In this document: piece by piece, positions 48,792 through 60,456 of the stretch | How the letters are laid out: each line of letters starts with the position of its first letter | Numbering within the stretch: the stretch's first letter is position 1 | Assembly (NCBI GenBank): GCA_945643635.1 | Contig: CALZFC010000267.1 | Location: 1,135,001 to 1,199,000 of the forward strand | DNA length: 64,000 bases | Direction of reading: 5' to 3' | Source of the DNA: Allodiplogaster sudhausi | Lineage: Eukaryota; Nematoda; Chromadorea; Rhabditida; Diplogasteridae | The notes under the pieces: model-generated | What the model was told of the DNA's origin: nothing | Seen by the model: the letters and a program-made list of their open reading frames with translations, nothing else | Database searches by the model: none | Made by a program: the position numbers and the translations under genes

Positions 48792-50099
48792 TACACACAA
48801 AAAAAAAGTTACGCTCAAAATAAATTATTCTAGCAATGTATCGTGGGTAAGTTACGTGGAGAAACACTTGTCAAGTGTTCGCCCCCCACGTCGTCGTCTC
48901 CTCCTAAGAAACAAAGCATAACTTTTTCAGTGGACCCCTGAAAGATACGTGGGGTTATACTTACGACGAGCCAACACAAAAAAGTTATGATCGAGCGAAT
49001 CCGCTCCACTCCACTAAGAAAAGCAAGATACGTGGAGCGTAACTTATCTGCATGAAACAAAAGTTACGAACTCGTCACGAAGTAGCCATCTCGTCCGATC
49101 TGGCAAGTTAGGCAACGTCGAGCTGCGACACTTACGGGTTCACATTCACATGCGAGCAAAAGTGCTCGAAAAAACTTTTTGTGCACTTTTTCATATTTTT
49201 AGAGACCGCAGATGATTTTCCCAAACCGCTTGAAAATGTAAATGAGGACTGTTTTTGAGGAGTTTAGGTGATCAGAAAACAATTTCTAAAATCAGAATCT
49301 CACGAAAGTTTGAAATTATCTTACAAAAACGCCTTTAAAAAATGCGAATTCCTGGGGAAGATGGGTCTCCCACAGTAAGCCCGTCCACGTATCTCAATGT
49401 GCCAAACGGAGTTCGGCTGGTCAGATGTTCGATCCAGACGATATTATCGCCTCGCAGAAATTAATAATAAAAAGTTATAGAACAAACTCTCTTCAAAATT
49501 TTGAATTTATCAGTCCGAACTTGAAAAATTCCGTTAATTCCGTTACGGTAGGTTGACCCAGTTTTGTGAACAGCCGGCCTAACATTTCGTTTCATGCTTT
49601 TGTTGTCTCTAGAAGTGCACGTAGGCAACGAGGAGTCAGACATTCAGACACACAGAGTCCGTCTCTGTCTGTCTCTTTCTCTCTCTCACTCTCTGTCTTT
49701 CTCTCTTTCTCACTCTTATTCTCACTCACGCTCTCTCTCTCTCTCTCCACAGGTACATGCCTGTCCATGTGCATTTGCGTGCAGAAAAACAGACAGACAG
49801 ACAGAGAGAGAGAGAGAGAGAGACAGAGAGAGAGAGAGAGGGAGAGAGAGAGAGGGAGAGAAAGACAGACAGCCAGACAGAAATGATGAGTACATGAAAG
49901 CGTTGATCGATTAGAAGATCTGCAAAATGAACGGTGAAGGATGATATGATGCATTTCGACTATCTCTCTCTCTCTCTCTCTCTCTGTCTTTTTCACTCTC
50001 TCCCTCCGATGAGCAGGCTAGGCGAGCACTGCACTGAACCAATTGAACAGACACATGGGCGCTAATCAAGTGTCAACCTTCGGTGCCGGTCGGGTGAAA

Positions 50100-50134
<35 letters not shown>

Positions 50135-50548
50135 TCTACTTCCAGATCCCATCGAGACGTCTCAGCGACATCGGACAATCACAGGTCAGTTCTATGCACT
50201 TTTGCAATATTTATAATTAGGTTCTATTATAATAAGTATTTTATTTGATAAATATACATAAAAACAACATACATAAAATTCTATTCGCCTGGCCGGAAAA
50301 ATGAGAGGACGTAACTTTTTTGCATCGACGTATAAGTTACGCCCCACATATCTTGCGCGATTGATCACGCAGCCGTCGGCGACGCGAGAACGTAACTTTT
50401 TTCATGCGCATAAGTTACGCCCCACATATCTTGTGGGTATGCACTTTGTAAGCAACGTCCAGAACCACTTAAATTGTTCCGTAGCATTAGAACCGCTTAT
50501 AAGTGAAGGTCGAAGTTACGCTCCACGTAACTCCCTTTTCTGTGTGTA
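48792..50548. mobile_element. 1.76-kb TA-flanked inverted-repeat DNA element
   Basis: The left end TA/CACACAAAAAAAAAGTTACG faces a right end whose complement is TA/CACACAGAAAAGGGAGTTAC. Sub-terminal copies of AAGTTACGC, CCACGTATCTTG and CGTAACTTTTTT occur in both halves (48840-49090 and 50290-50450). The sequence on either side joins to TCTCG...GCGGATTCC, which is continuous in paralogous spacers (45170, 57035, 60868), so empty sites exist. TA target duplication suggests a Tc1/mariner-like mode. No transposase frame seen: non-autonomous. CT and GA tracts lie inside (49674-49760, 49801-49870, 49964-49990, 50104-50132). Confidence 0.75.
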
Positions 50549-50567
50549 CAGCGGATTCCTCTTACCA

Positions 50568-51275
50568 CTAGCAATCCTTAGTTTCCCTCCCGTTGCCACT
50601 GCAATAGAAAGGAGGTTAATTTATTTGAGATTATTCAGCTGTCTAAAGGTTTGATTTCTCGAAATTAAACTAGACTACGTCAATTATTAAAAGGTAAAAG
50701 AAATGCTTGCATGCCTGCAGGGGCAGCCGTATCCAAGGCCGGCGCATTCGCGGTAACGAATTTTAAAATATGATTTAGTATTATTCAAGCAATTCGACCA
50801 TGCGCTCCACTCGGTCCAGTATTTGTGGCTATCTGCAAGGCGAGAAAACTTTAGAAGTCAGACTTAGAATTTTGCGCCTTGAAAAATGTGCGAATCCGGC
50901 TTATGGTATGTATATGCTTTGCAATTGTGTATTTGCAAAACATACTGGGAAGGCAGCATCGATCGGCAGGATACTGTCGTTTTGGGATGTCTGCGGCGCC
51001 GCAGAAGTGCTCTCCGGTGTTTAAATTGTAAAATCTACCGCCAACGCAACCTCATATTTTGCGGAATGTAACACCTGGAGCGTTCACATGGAACGTCATC
51101 CATCATCTCATCGCCCCTTCAATATCAGCGGAAGAGTTGAATACGCTTTGTTGCTCAAATTTTAATTTCTATTGTTATTATTATTAATATTATTCTGATT
51201 ATTATTATTCTGATTATTAATATTATTCTGATTATTATTATTCTGATTATTATTATTATTATTATTATTATTCTG

Positions 51276-51320
<45 letters not shown>

Positions 51321-51324
51321 TTTA

Positions 51325-51380
<56 letters not shown>

Positions 51381-51384
51381 GTTA

Positions 51385-51420
<36 letters not shown>

Positions 51421-52248
51421 TATTATTATTATTATATTATTATTATTATTACTAATATTATTTTTATTTATTATTATTTTATAACTATTTTTATTTTATT
51501 TTTATTTTTATTTTATTTTTATTTTTAGTTTTTTGTTGTTATTATTATTGCTATTATTAAAACAATTTTGTTTCATAATTGCAGTCGCAGTTATTATAAA
51601 CTTTCGAGAGGCACGTGCGCATCGCCTTCTGCCTCGAGCAGCTACCGCAGTTGGTATATTGTCATTGAATAATAGTACCCCTCCATCTATTAGACCCCAC
51701 TCCCTCCCCCCCCCCCCCCTAATAGACTAATACCTCAGCTCGAGACGTACATACTTCGAATGGATCGTGCAAGAATGGGATGATCTTCCCAAATTAACTG
51801 ATTGAAAATTCGTTCAAGAATTAGGATAAAACGGATATTCCTGTGATGATTCCACCGATGTCGAGCTAGTATGCTTTATTTTTTGAGAGGAGATGTTGTT
51901 ATCAAATTTTTAGTGTTTCACATTGAAAATAGTATTCCTCCCTCTAATAGTGCCCTTCCCTCGCGAGGGTATTGAAAAATATTACCCCGGGGGGTACAAA
52001 GAGAGAAAATACGGTTTTATTGTGGTTATTATTATTATTATTACTATATTATTTTTTTTAATATTATTATTATTATTATAAAAAGAGACTTTTGTTTCAT
52101 ACTTGCACTCGCAGTCGTCATAAACTTTCGAGAGGCACGTGCGAATCGCCTTCTGCCTCGAGCAGCTACCGCAGTTGGTCGGGCAGGGGCTGTTTGGGAG
52201 GGTCGTCCACTCGGACCAGACACCGTCTGGTGGGCAGCATGGATGCTT
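50568..52248 (-). pseudogene. Array copy P3: 5'-truncated TSP1 gene with a frameshift
   Basis: First TSP1 exon 52103-52248 (HPCCPPDGVWSEWTTLPN, CSRQKAIRTC) is open. The second Cys module, 50946-51116, is 171 bp where 173 would keep frame: it starts DDVPCERSRCYIP and resumes one frame over as CVGGRFYNLNTGEHFCGA, so a net shift lies near 51050. The second TSP1 exon 50715-50832 (HKYWTEWSAWSNC, RECAGLGYGCPC) and last exon 50568-50598 (GNGRETKDC) are intact. No signal, first Cys or linker exon is found upstream, where the eL32 region begins instead. A second partial copy of the TSP1 exon (NCGSCSRQKAMRTCLSKVY) lies at 51582-51654. Confidence 0.7.
51170..51530. repeat. (ATT)n array in the P3 intron
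   Basis: ATT repeats with CTG-interrupted units. A shorter array sits at 52022-52080 next to the full TSP1 exon, so the two arrays bracket the partial TSP1 exon at 51582-51654. A C-run lies at 51706. Confidence 0.9.
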
Positions 52249-52299
52249 CTGAACATCGTGCCCTAACTGTGGTCAGACCACGTAATTAGAAAGGAACCA

Positions 52300-53660
52300 T
52301 AACAAAGATGACACGAAGAAGAGCGTTTAAAAAAGGTTGTACCACGGTGTTCGTAGCAATTCATGACGCGGCAATGAAAAGCGAGATCATATGGAATTCA
52401 AAAAAATAAAATAAAAAAATATATTTCCATCCAGTTTTCCTTAGACGCTACTCATGTTGCACTGATTTCCGATAGTTTCCTAAAAACTAAAATCCTCAAA
52501 CACATAAATTTTTTTTGAAAACTCATGAATGTTAGAACGCTATATACGGTTCATTAAATGTGCGTAATGCACAGTTGTATGAAACATTTTCAATACAAAA
52601 AGAAAATGAAAATGAAAGAGTGAAAAACCTCGAGAAAAGATGCCATCAGTCGAGCCGACGGAACACAACGCGGTTTGGTCCAGAACGAGACGGCTCACTC
52701 GAAGCTGGCACCCTGTAACGAATAAAGCGGCCAAATCAAAGTTTTTAAAACAAACAGTGAAAAGCGGCATTTCAACATGAAATATTTGCATTGTAAAACT
52801 CAAGCTGAGAAAATGTTGTCAAAACGCCAATTCAAAATTGCAAATCACACTGGCCTCGAAAAGAGCGCCCTTGGCAAAATTCCAGCAATTCCCACCGCGA
52901 AAACTACGCATCAACTCTAATACCCATGCGAGGCAGCACCGGCTGCTTTGTTTTTCCTCTCGCGTCCTTGCTGTTCCCTCTCTCTGTCTCGCTCGCTCTC
53001 TTCCTTTCCTCTCTCGCTCGTCCGCTCGCTCGCATCTAAACAAAACGCCACCGTTCCTTCTCTTGTGGGTCCTCTCCAAATTCTCTCCCTCTCTTGTATT
53101 TCTCACTGCTCCGTTATTTCTTGTGTTTCGTCACGAATTCTTGTTTCCCCCCCATTTTATGAACTAATAGCGCTTAGATTTGGTAGAAATCCCCTTGATA
53201 TTGTTGATTCGACTATTTTTTCAGGTATGCAGCTCTTCGTGGAGTCCGCGCGCACCGTTCCGCTATTCGACAGTGGCCGCCGTGAACTGCCTTCGAGGAT
53301 ACACATGTTAACCGGTTTGTCTTCCGTCGTTTCCTTTTCTATTTAATATACCTGACGAATGGAGTGCCACTATTTTTTATGATCAAGGGATTATACCCAT
53401 AGGAGCATGTTGACACTCGCTATGAATCTGACAGGACAGACTAGCCTCCCTTTTAATTCTGGATCTTTTTATTTCCGGTCCATAGTTTTAAAGTCGAAAT
53501 CTTGATGAATTCATATTTCTACTCATTTTTAACGCTATGAAGAAAACACAGACCTGTTCCAAATGAAAGTGAGGACTTAAATTGGTTGCTGAGCGTAAAA
53601 ATGACAACTTTAAACCCAGGACTTAAGCAGTTAATTTGGTAGTTTATAACAGTTTAAAAT
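52300..53660. other. Non-array segment left of the eL32 exon
   Basis: Unique sequence breaking the TSP1 array. A plus-strand open stretch after TTTTTCAG at 53224 reads MQLFVESARTVPLFDSGRRE with good codon bias, possibly an exon of a gene I cannot identify. CT-rich patches at 52977-53030. Confidence 0.4.
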
Positions 53661-53667
53661 AGTTTAG

Positions 53668-53836
53668 ATACATGCGCCTGAAGCCGAACTGGCGTCGACC
53701 GAAGGGTATCGACAACCGCGTCCGCCGCCGCTTCAATGGACAGCGTCTGATGCCGAATGTCGGTTATCGAAACGACAAGCGCATCCGCCACGTCCTCCCG
53801 TGCGGCTACCTCAAGGTCCTCGTCCACAATGACAAG
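53668..53836 (+). pseudogene. rpl-32: Orphan exon of ribosomal protein eL32
   Basis: After GTTTAG the plus strand reads [37 protein letters not shown] and ends [13 protein letters not shown] at a GTGAGA donor. This is the conserved core of eL32 (the [17 protein letters not shown] block and the LPxGxxKxLVxNxK block), a component of the large ribosomal subunit. The N-terminal exon and the C-terminal ~60 residues are not found downstream; exon-like stretches near 54074 and 54417 do not match. It is flanked by two related ~40-bp repeats (CACAGACCTGTTC at 53550 and 53933). A gene fragment is the simplest reading. Confidence 0.7.
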
Positions 53837-54073
53837 GTGAGAAGAAGCTCCGAATCCATTACCATCTATAGCTGTTAACGGATATTATTCATCGGGAATT
53901 ATCAGGAAAAAAGTGCCATAATGGTAACGAACACAGACCTGTTCTGACTCGAATTGATGATTTGAATTGACCGAGAATCATTCTCAAACATCATCCTGTG
54001 AAGCTTACTTTGCAAGCAGTTTTTTTCTCTAGATTGTGCAATATAGAGTTCTTCTTTAACATCTTTCCTCAGG

Positions 54074-54665
54074 TGATCGAAGTTGACCCTCCTCCTCCAA
54101 GTCAACTTCACGTTCAGTGGCCGCGGCGGCTGCGAGTTCTAGAAGATTAGGAATTTCTCTTTTCTTTATAATTATGCCTATATTCATTGGTATTTTAATA
54201 GATAACTCTAACACATAGTCAATTATTGTCCAACTATGCGAATTGGACATATGAAGCTGTGAAATTCTTAACGTCAAAAGGATATCTTTTTTTCTGAAAT
54301 CTTAAGTAACTAATGCCTTTCCTAGCTTAGGGTCATTATTCTTACGAGTTATACACTTGTGTGTTTCAGCGAGTTCAAAGTTTTTTTTTCGTATCAATTT
54401 TATATCTTGCTCTCAGGAATCATCGAGCCGGTCCTTCGCGTGCTCGCCAAGAAGTGCAGCTGCGACAAGCGACAAGCCTCCACTCCTCCCCCGCAGCCAC
54501 CTTCCCTCTCCCTTTCTCTCCGTCCCTCCGCACCATGTAGGTGGCTACCATGTCCCCTCGCCCCCTTCAACGTCCACCCGCCTGACTGCCAACTGGAGCG
54601 ACAAGCTCAACCCCCTCGTCAAGCATCCCAGCTTCCTGACTGGATTGTTTTGTGGCCCCATTTAG
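54074..54665 (+). other. Exon-like GC-rich plus-strand stretches, unassigned
   Basis: 54415-54665, after a CTCTCAG acceptor, is GC-rich and open in two frames (GIIEPVLRVLAKKCSCDKRQ, or SSSRSFACSPRS). A further GC-rich stretch follows TTTCCTCAG at 54073. They could be 3' exons or UTR of the gene whose eL32-like exon is at 53668, but they do not resemble the eL32 C-terminus. Confidence 0.3.
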
Positions 54666-54907
54666 TTTAGATTGTTGCATCTCGTGTTTTTTATTGTACA
54701 TTGTTTGTAAATGATAAATGTGGCTAGAACAAAATGAGCATTATTTTTATCGCATTCTATCGTCTTGAATGAAAGAAAGAAGGATGGAGGCGGCAGCAGA
54801 GAAGGGTGGATGAAAGGGAGGGAGCACTGGAATGCAGGAGGGTAGCAGAGAAGGAAGAGGGGGGGGGGGGTGGGGTAGCGACCCCGCTGCCAGGCCTGGC
54901 GGGCCGC

Positions 54908-54993
54908 CAAAGTTCGTTTTCCTGATACTCGCCTGACGCGCTTATCAGCGCATGCAACACGAACTCTGTGTAGTAACAGGAAAACGAACTTTG
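54908..54993. mobile_element. Short hairpin element
   Basis: CAAAGTTCGTTTTCCTG at 54908-54924 is perfectly inverted at 54977-54993. More AAAGTGCGTTTT and CGAACTT motifs follow to 55060. A G11 run lies just left at 54861. Likely a MITE or satellite-derived hairpin. Confidence 0.65.
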
Positions 54994-55081
54994 AAGTGCG
55001 GGAATAAATTGGTCACTTCAAAGTGCGTTTTACGAGTGCGGGCAAACCGAACTTCCCGCGCTGTGTGTAAGTAGGAGGATT

Positions 55082-55320
55082 TTTATTTCACCTGAGTAGT
55101 AGTTGGTGGAGTATTCGTAGTCGTGAATGGCGCCCTTGATGAGGTGGCAATACAAGACGAATCCTGTAATGACGATGCAATATATAGAGAAGATGGCAAC
55201 AACATGCCCAACTACGAAAGGTGTAAACCGTGGATGGATCTCAGCAGGATCTGTCGGCATTACAGAGCGCGATATTCTTAAAGGCTTTGCAGTCGCTTGC
55301 AGAAGCGAAGATGGTAAGAA
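55082..55320 (-). pseudogene. Array copy P6: signal/Cys/linker fragment with fused exons
   Basis: TIFASAS of the signal exon runs directly into DCKAFKNIALCNADRSC of the Cys exon, so the intervening intron and exon ends are deleted. The second Cys of the CC pair is TGA. A linker exon remains at 55083-55160 (DSSCIATSSRAP, TTTNTPPTTTQ). No TSP1 exon follows. Spacer homologous to 43560-44500 lies to its right. Confidence 0.7.
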
Positions 55321-55329
55321 CGAAAAAAT

Positions 55330-57000
55330 GAGATGCATTCAGAAGTATAAAAAAGGTGCATGCGAAGTAAGCGCCAATTCTAACAGGGAGGATGAGAGGA
55401 TCGGAAACCTACATAGTATCATCTCTTGCCAATTCTACCGCAATTGAGCGCATTTTGCCTGAACGAAACCATGACTGATACCATTTATCTTCCAACATTG
55501 ATGATCCACACTTTTTTCATATTAAGGCAGAAATTTTCTTTTTCTCTTTCACCCTGCGTTCTCTATGATATTTCACCGGTTCTCTCTTCCCCTCTTTCTT
55601 TCGAATATTCTCTTATTCTCCTACTTTCTTTCTTCTACTCTCTTATCTCTTGTTCATCAATGCCATTTAAAAAAAGTGTGACTGTTGAAAGGGACGGTTT
55701 GAAAGGAAGAATATCCAACTGTGATTTCGAATATTTCTGTGAGATTTCATAATATGTAATCAACTTTTTCTTGCTATCCCCTCAGATTGCCTCAAAACAT
55801 CGAAAATAAAACACACACATAGGTAGTAGAGGGAAGTGAGCCGGAACCCAGTTGGTATTTCTTGTTGGCGATTTGCATGAACTTCCATGGAATGAAGGCT
55901 GTACACTTCATTAAGGACACATTTGTAAATGCATTTGTAAATACTGAAACACAGCCTGATGCATCTCCTTAAGTTTCGATTACGATGTTATCGTTGAATC
56001 TTTTTTTTCAAATAGTACTCAAAGGTATTATTTAAAGGAAAAGAGCTTGCTCATTAACTTTGTTGTCTTGAGTGTAGCCAAATTAGAAAATATTTTTGAA
56101 TAGACGGGGAGTTTCATTCGTATCTACAAGTATATGGGAGCAGCATAGTAATTACAAAAGATAGTTTAAAAATTAATATTAAATTCTTCTTCTTCGAGAC
56201 AAGAAATGCGAGCTGAATGCACGGCATTTGGGGGGGGAGCAACAAAAAAATCAAGACGGTGTGACGGTTCAAGAGAATGTTGTCATTAAGTCTTTCCAAT
56301 TGAAGGGATGTGTTTCATTTCGTTAACAAACAGCGTCAACTTGTGCATATTATTATATGAATTCATGCTCTCATTAAGCAAAAATCAAATTAGTGAATGT
56401 TCGAAGGGTGTCAAACAATCCCTTTTCTCACCGTTTATCCCCTTGTTTTCTTGAGTGCACTAGTGTTAGTATCTCACAATCAATTGCATGGATATGATTG
56501 TATCTTCATACGCAATGATCTTAAGCAATTACTATGAGACTTGAGACTGTTTGTGAGTAAAGGAAGGGATGTGCTGATGACCGATATAACTTGGGCATAT
56601 TGCTGTTGTTTACAGCTTTTCTTTTCTTCGCCGAGTCCGCGCGACACGCGCATACAGGATGGTTGAGGAACAACGAACTCGTCGGGGGCCCATCGCTCGG
56701 TCACATCAATGTGTTAAATTACCCCTGCATGCCATCAGCACATTTACATGATATGTCGAATGAGGAGTACCGAAATATGCTGTAAAAATCTATATTGATC
56801 TCTTTTCGAATTGTTCTGGAAATTTTTTTTCTTCCTTTTTATCGAGCGAAAGTGCCGTTTACTCTATGTTTTCGGCGACGTTCAAGGTCTGCAGTGCATA
56901 CTTTTTGTGTACTTTCTTTGCACATTTATACCATCAATCACAAATAACGTCAGAAACGCACAGAGTGATAAGATCAAACTCACAAATGAAGGAATTCTTT
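55330..57000. other. Duplicated inter-gene spacer, unit 3
   Basis: Homologous to 43560-45100. It contains a minus-strand relic EFVVPQPSCMRVSRG near 56680 corresponding to the P1 module start (ELAFVETYSRPDRH). Confidence 0.65.
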
Positions 57001-57066
57001 TATGTCCTTTTTTGATGGTCCAGTTATGGCTCGTGGAGCGGATTCTTCTGATAATTTTGGTGAAGA

Positions 57067-58099
57067 CTAGCAGTCCCGAAACTCCTCCTTGTTGCCACTG
57101 CAGTAGACAAAGAGTTTAATTAATTTCAGAATTTGCAGCTGTCGAAAACTTTTTTTTTAATTTCTCGAACTTGAACCAAACTAATTATGTAAACGTAAAA
57201 AGCATGTTTGCATACCTGCAAGGGCAGTCGTATCCTTCGAGGGCACAGTAGGGAACAGGCTTCTGCTTCCCACGTATGCACGGCCACCACGCGTTCCACT
57301 CATTCCAGTACTTGTGGCTGTCTGCAGGCTGGACATGTGGGGACAGCAAATAACTTTAGAAGTCAAAGTTCGAATTTCGCGTCATGACAAACGCGCGAAT
57401 CAGGTTTATGGCGCTTGTATTCCAATTATTTGCAAACCATACTGGGAAGGCAGCAGTCGACGTCGCTTCCGATATTTTGGGTGCCGCAGAAGAAACCGTT
57501 GAGGGGTAATTGACAATTTTGACAAAATTAGAGCAGCACGACGGTTCCATTGTGTAGTAGTTGGAGGAGGAGTGGTGCTGGTGGTGGTAGTTGACTGAGT
57601 GGTTGATGTTGAGGCAGTAGTGGTTGTGCTCGTTATAGGGACTGTCGTCGTCGTGGTTGGGGCCTTGATGAGGTGCTACAAGACGAATCCTGTAATGATG
57701 GGTAAGATCAGGAAGGTGGCATCAAATTGCCAATCATGGAAGGTGCTTACCATGGATGGCGCAGCAGGAACTATCAGCATTGCAGAACGCTTTAAGGCTA
57801 AAAGCTACGCAATCACCATCGTTGTAGCAGACGTACTAAAATACACAAATCTTATGTCATAGAAACTCATGCAGGAAATGGTCTGCTAATGTCTAGGTAT
57901 GAACATTAGAGGCAGCGATCAACTATTCACAAACATACATAATACATACATACATGTACATATGTACATACATATGTATGTGTGTATGTATGACGCGATT
58001 TACGATGAACATAAATGAAGAGACACCACAAGCCTCGTCGTCAGCCGCTCCTTGCATGATCGCAGAAGGGAAGATGACCCACAGCGGAAGCCACCTCAT
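57067..58099 (-). pseudogene. Array copy P4: TSP1 gene with internal deletion
   Basis: Signal exon from 58099 (MRWLPLWVIFPSAIMQGAAD), Cys exon ending near 57760 (YVCYNDGDCVAFSLKAFC, NADSSCC) with two bases missing after CC relative to P5, and a Thr-linker exon from 57686. At about 57552 the linker runs straight into MEPSCC of the second Cys module: the first TSP1 exon, its ATT intron and the start of the Cys module are gone. One further base is missing before the SFFCG-equivalent. The second TSP1 exon (HKYWNEWNAWWPCIRGKQK) and last exon (GNKEEFRDC, stop at 57067) are intact. Its last intron has a GT donor. Confidence 0.75.
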
Positions 58100-58139
58100 G
58101 GCGGCAAGAGAAGTATTATGAAATAATTTAAAACGGGAC

Positions 58140-59720
58140 GAAGAAACGGACAGACTTTATCGCCCGCTCTTTATTTATATCTGCAGTAAAGCAACCGGTT
58201 GCTGTTAGGTTATGTTAACGTGACCGAAGGAGAAGAACAAATAAAATGGCATTCAGAACTACCTGCGAAGCAATGCCAATTCTGACAGGGATGTGAAAGA
58301 ATAGAAAACCTAACATCTCTGTCCAATTCTAACTCGATTTAGCACATTTTACCTCAGCGAAAGTATGACTGCCACCATTTGTCTTCAAACATTGTCGAAC
58401 TTTTTTTAAATTCGAAGTAAAGGGACAATTTTCCCGTGCTCAATTACTCTGTGTTCTCCATTCTATTTCACCGGTTCTCACCTCCCTCATTTTTCTTGCT
58501 TATGCTATCTCATTCTCATACTTTCCTACTTTTAACTCTCTTATCTCTAATTCACCTTATTTCATCGAAGCCATTTCAAGAACCGTGACTCTTGGAAGGG
58601 ATGGTTGATGCATTCTGTTTTGGCCTCTTCGTTCATTCGGTTGTACCAGATATGTAGATGAAACATCGTGTCAGAGGTATTGCTAAAGAGAATTCAAAAA
58701 TTAAGATGAAATTCGCATCCTTCATCGACAAATGAAAAGAGAATTGAATGTATGGGATATGGGGAATAATAAAAAAACAAGCCAGTGTGACGGTTCAAGC
58801 GAATGTTGTCATGAGGTCTTTCGATAGAATGGATGCGTTTCAATTGGCCAGTGGATAGCTCATTCTTCTGCTTATTCTTTTATGAATTATCACACCAAGT
58901 CATGCTCCTATTTGGAGTGCTTCGAGCAAACATGAAATAACTGTATTTATCGCCTAATTACGCGTGGACAGGCTAACGTTCATAGATTTGAGACGCGGTG
59001 CGGAGTAGTGCACATTTGAATTAGCTAGAACGAATGGATTGTACTGCGGGATAATTTGATAGCTCACATACATACCTTGGGGAAACGGAGCATCGCAAGC
59101 TGTAGACTGTCATGGTGTATCCGCAATTTACTTTCCGCTGTGGCCACCTAACCAAAAGCGTTCTTGTCGCCAACGGAGCTCCTCCGCTTCACAGTAATTG
59201 CCTTTCGGTGGAAATTCCGTCGTTAGGAGTCCTCGGACTTTCAATCTCTGCTTTTCTGCTTCTCTCTCTCTTTCTTCTCTCTCAGTTCTACACTTACTGA
59301 CCATGTGCATCATCTGATTTCTGATGCATCCGACAGCGAGCGCTCCTTCGCTTTCGCTCGATCGCACGAAGCCTACCATTATATAAAGTATTAATGGTTA
59401 AAATATTTACGTATTCGCGCGTTCCGGACAGTTCGAAACTCTGCGCAGTCGAAACTTGGAATTTATACTAAATTAATAGGCTATGATGATTCTGGACTCT
59501 GGTAATCGCGCCTTGTTACGGAATGATTTTTAGCAATCACTATGTGACTTGGGCCTGAGGGTGCATGGGGAGAGGCGGTTTGCTCATGACCCAAGTATGT
59601 AAGTTATCCCACGTGGTGAGCATACTACACCTTGCTCCCCAGTTGGTAGAAGAACGCATCAGTCTCTCCACTTCGACGAACTCGCCGGTGCCCATCCATA
59701 ACCCGTGCATGCAAGACAAA
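58140..59720. other. Duplicated inter-gene spacer, unit 4
   Basis: Homologous to units 1-3. Minus-strand relics of the P1 second module lie at about 59660 (GEFVEVERLMRSS), 59360 (GFVRSSESEGALAVGCIRNQ) and 59225 (GLLTTEFPPKGNYCEAEELR), the last interrupted by a stop. Confidence 0.65.
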
Positions 59721-59761
59721 AATATCATAGTAATTTTTTCATTCTCACACACATAAAGCAG

Positions 59762-60260
59762 AAGAGTGAACTCACATGGAAAGCGGAGAAATTTGTAGAA
59801 GAAAAAAGACCGCCTGAGGAAGACTCGACGTCATACGAGCATTTTAGCCTCCCGCCCACTCCTCACCGTTATATCTCGCTACCGCAAGCGCCAGCCAAAC
59901 CAGCCGCACCAGTGAAAGCTCCATACAAACCGTGGAAGGCTCATGTCCAATAGGTTGCCTCCGAATATCAAATGCTGAAGCAACCGCAAGCAGCTGTGTT
60001 TCACGCCGAAGCGCCAACTGCCCGAGCACCAGGAAGTAAGTGTGCGGAGAAGGGAGAACTCTCGTGTATATCCTCCGGAGCTCGAAGAACGAAGCTCTCC
60101 TCCGTCATTCCGTAACTAGCCGAGCTAACTGCCTACATCTGTGGGCGCCCACGACAATTTTCGGATCAGATGGAGGAGCTCTTCCTCTCACTTGTAAAAG
60201 AAAGTCGTTGCTTTCCGCTCATTATCACCACACCTCATATGATCAGCAGAGACCATCTCC
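59762..60260 (+). other. Possible relic of a plus-strand coding sequence
   Basis: 59774-59950 reads VEEKRPPEEDSTSYEHFSLP, PPTPHRYISLPQAPAKPAAP, then a stop. In other frames ALASEYQ-like text (SEYQMLKQPQAAVFHAEAP) and AELTAYICGRPRQFSDQMEE follow to about 60190. Natural-looking peptide text broken by stops and shifts suggests a decayed gene or retroelement fragment. I cannot name it. Confidence 0.3.
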
Positions 60261-60456
60261 GAAAAGACATTCGAATTCATAATTCATTTTCTGGCAGGGC
60301 ACAGACTTCTGGAGCCAGGAAATTCGGGCCGGCCGGCTGAAACCTTGAGCCCTACTGGCCCAGACGCTCCAAAATTTTTTGACCATTTACTATCTCTGCT
60401 CGGGAGTACTCTTTTCTTCTCAACGTGCATCGACAAGAAAAAGAGAGAAAAAGTGA

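Noticed and set aside
55085..55338. Minus-strand frame resembling a membrane segment (HVVAIFSIYCIVITGFVLYC)
   Set aside because: It reads through an intron into the Thr-linker exon in the wrong frame; the paralogs show the linker frame is the coding one.
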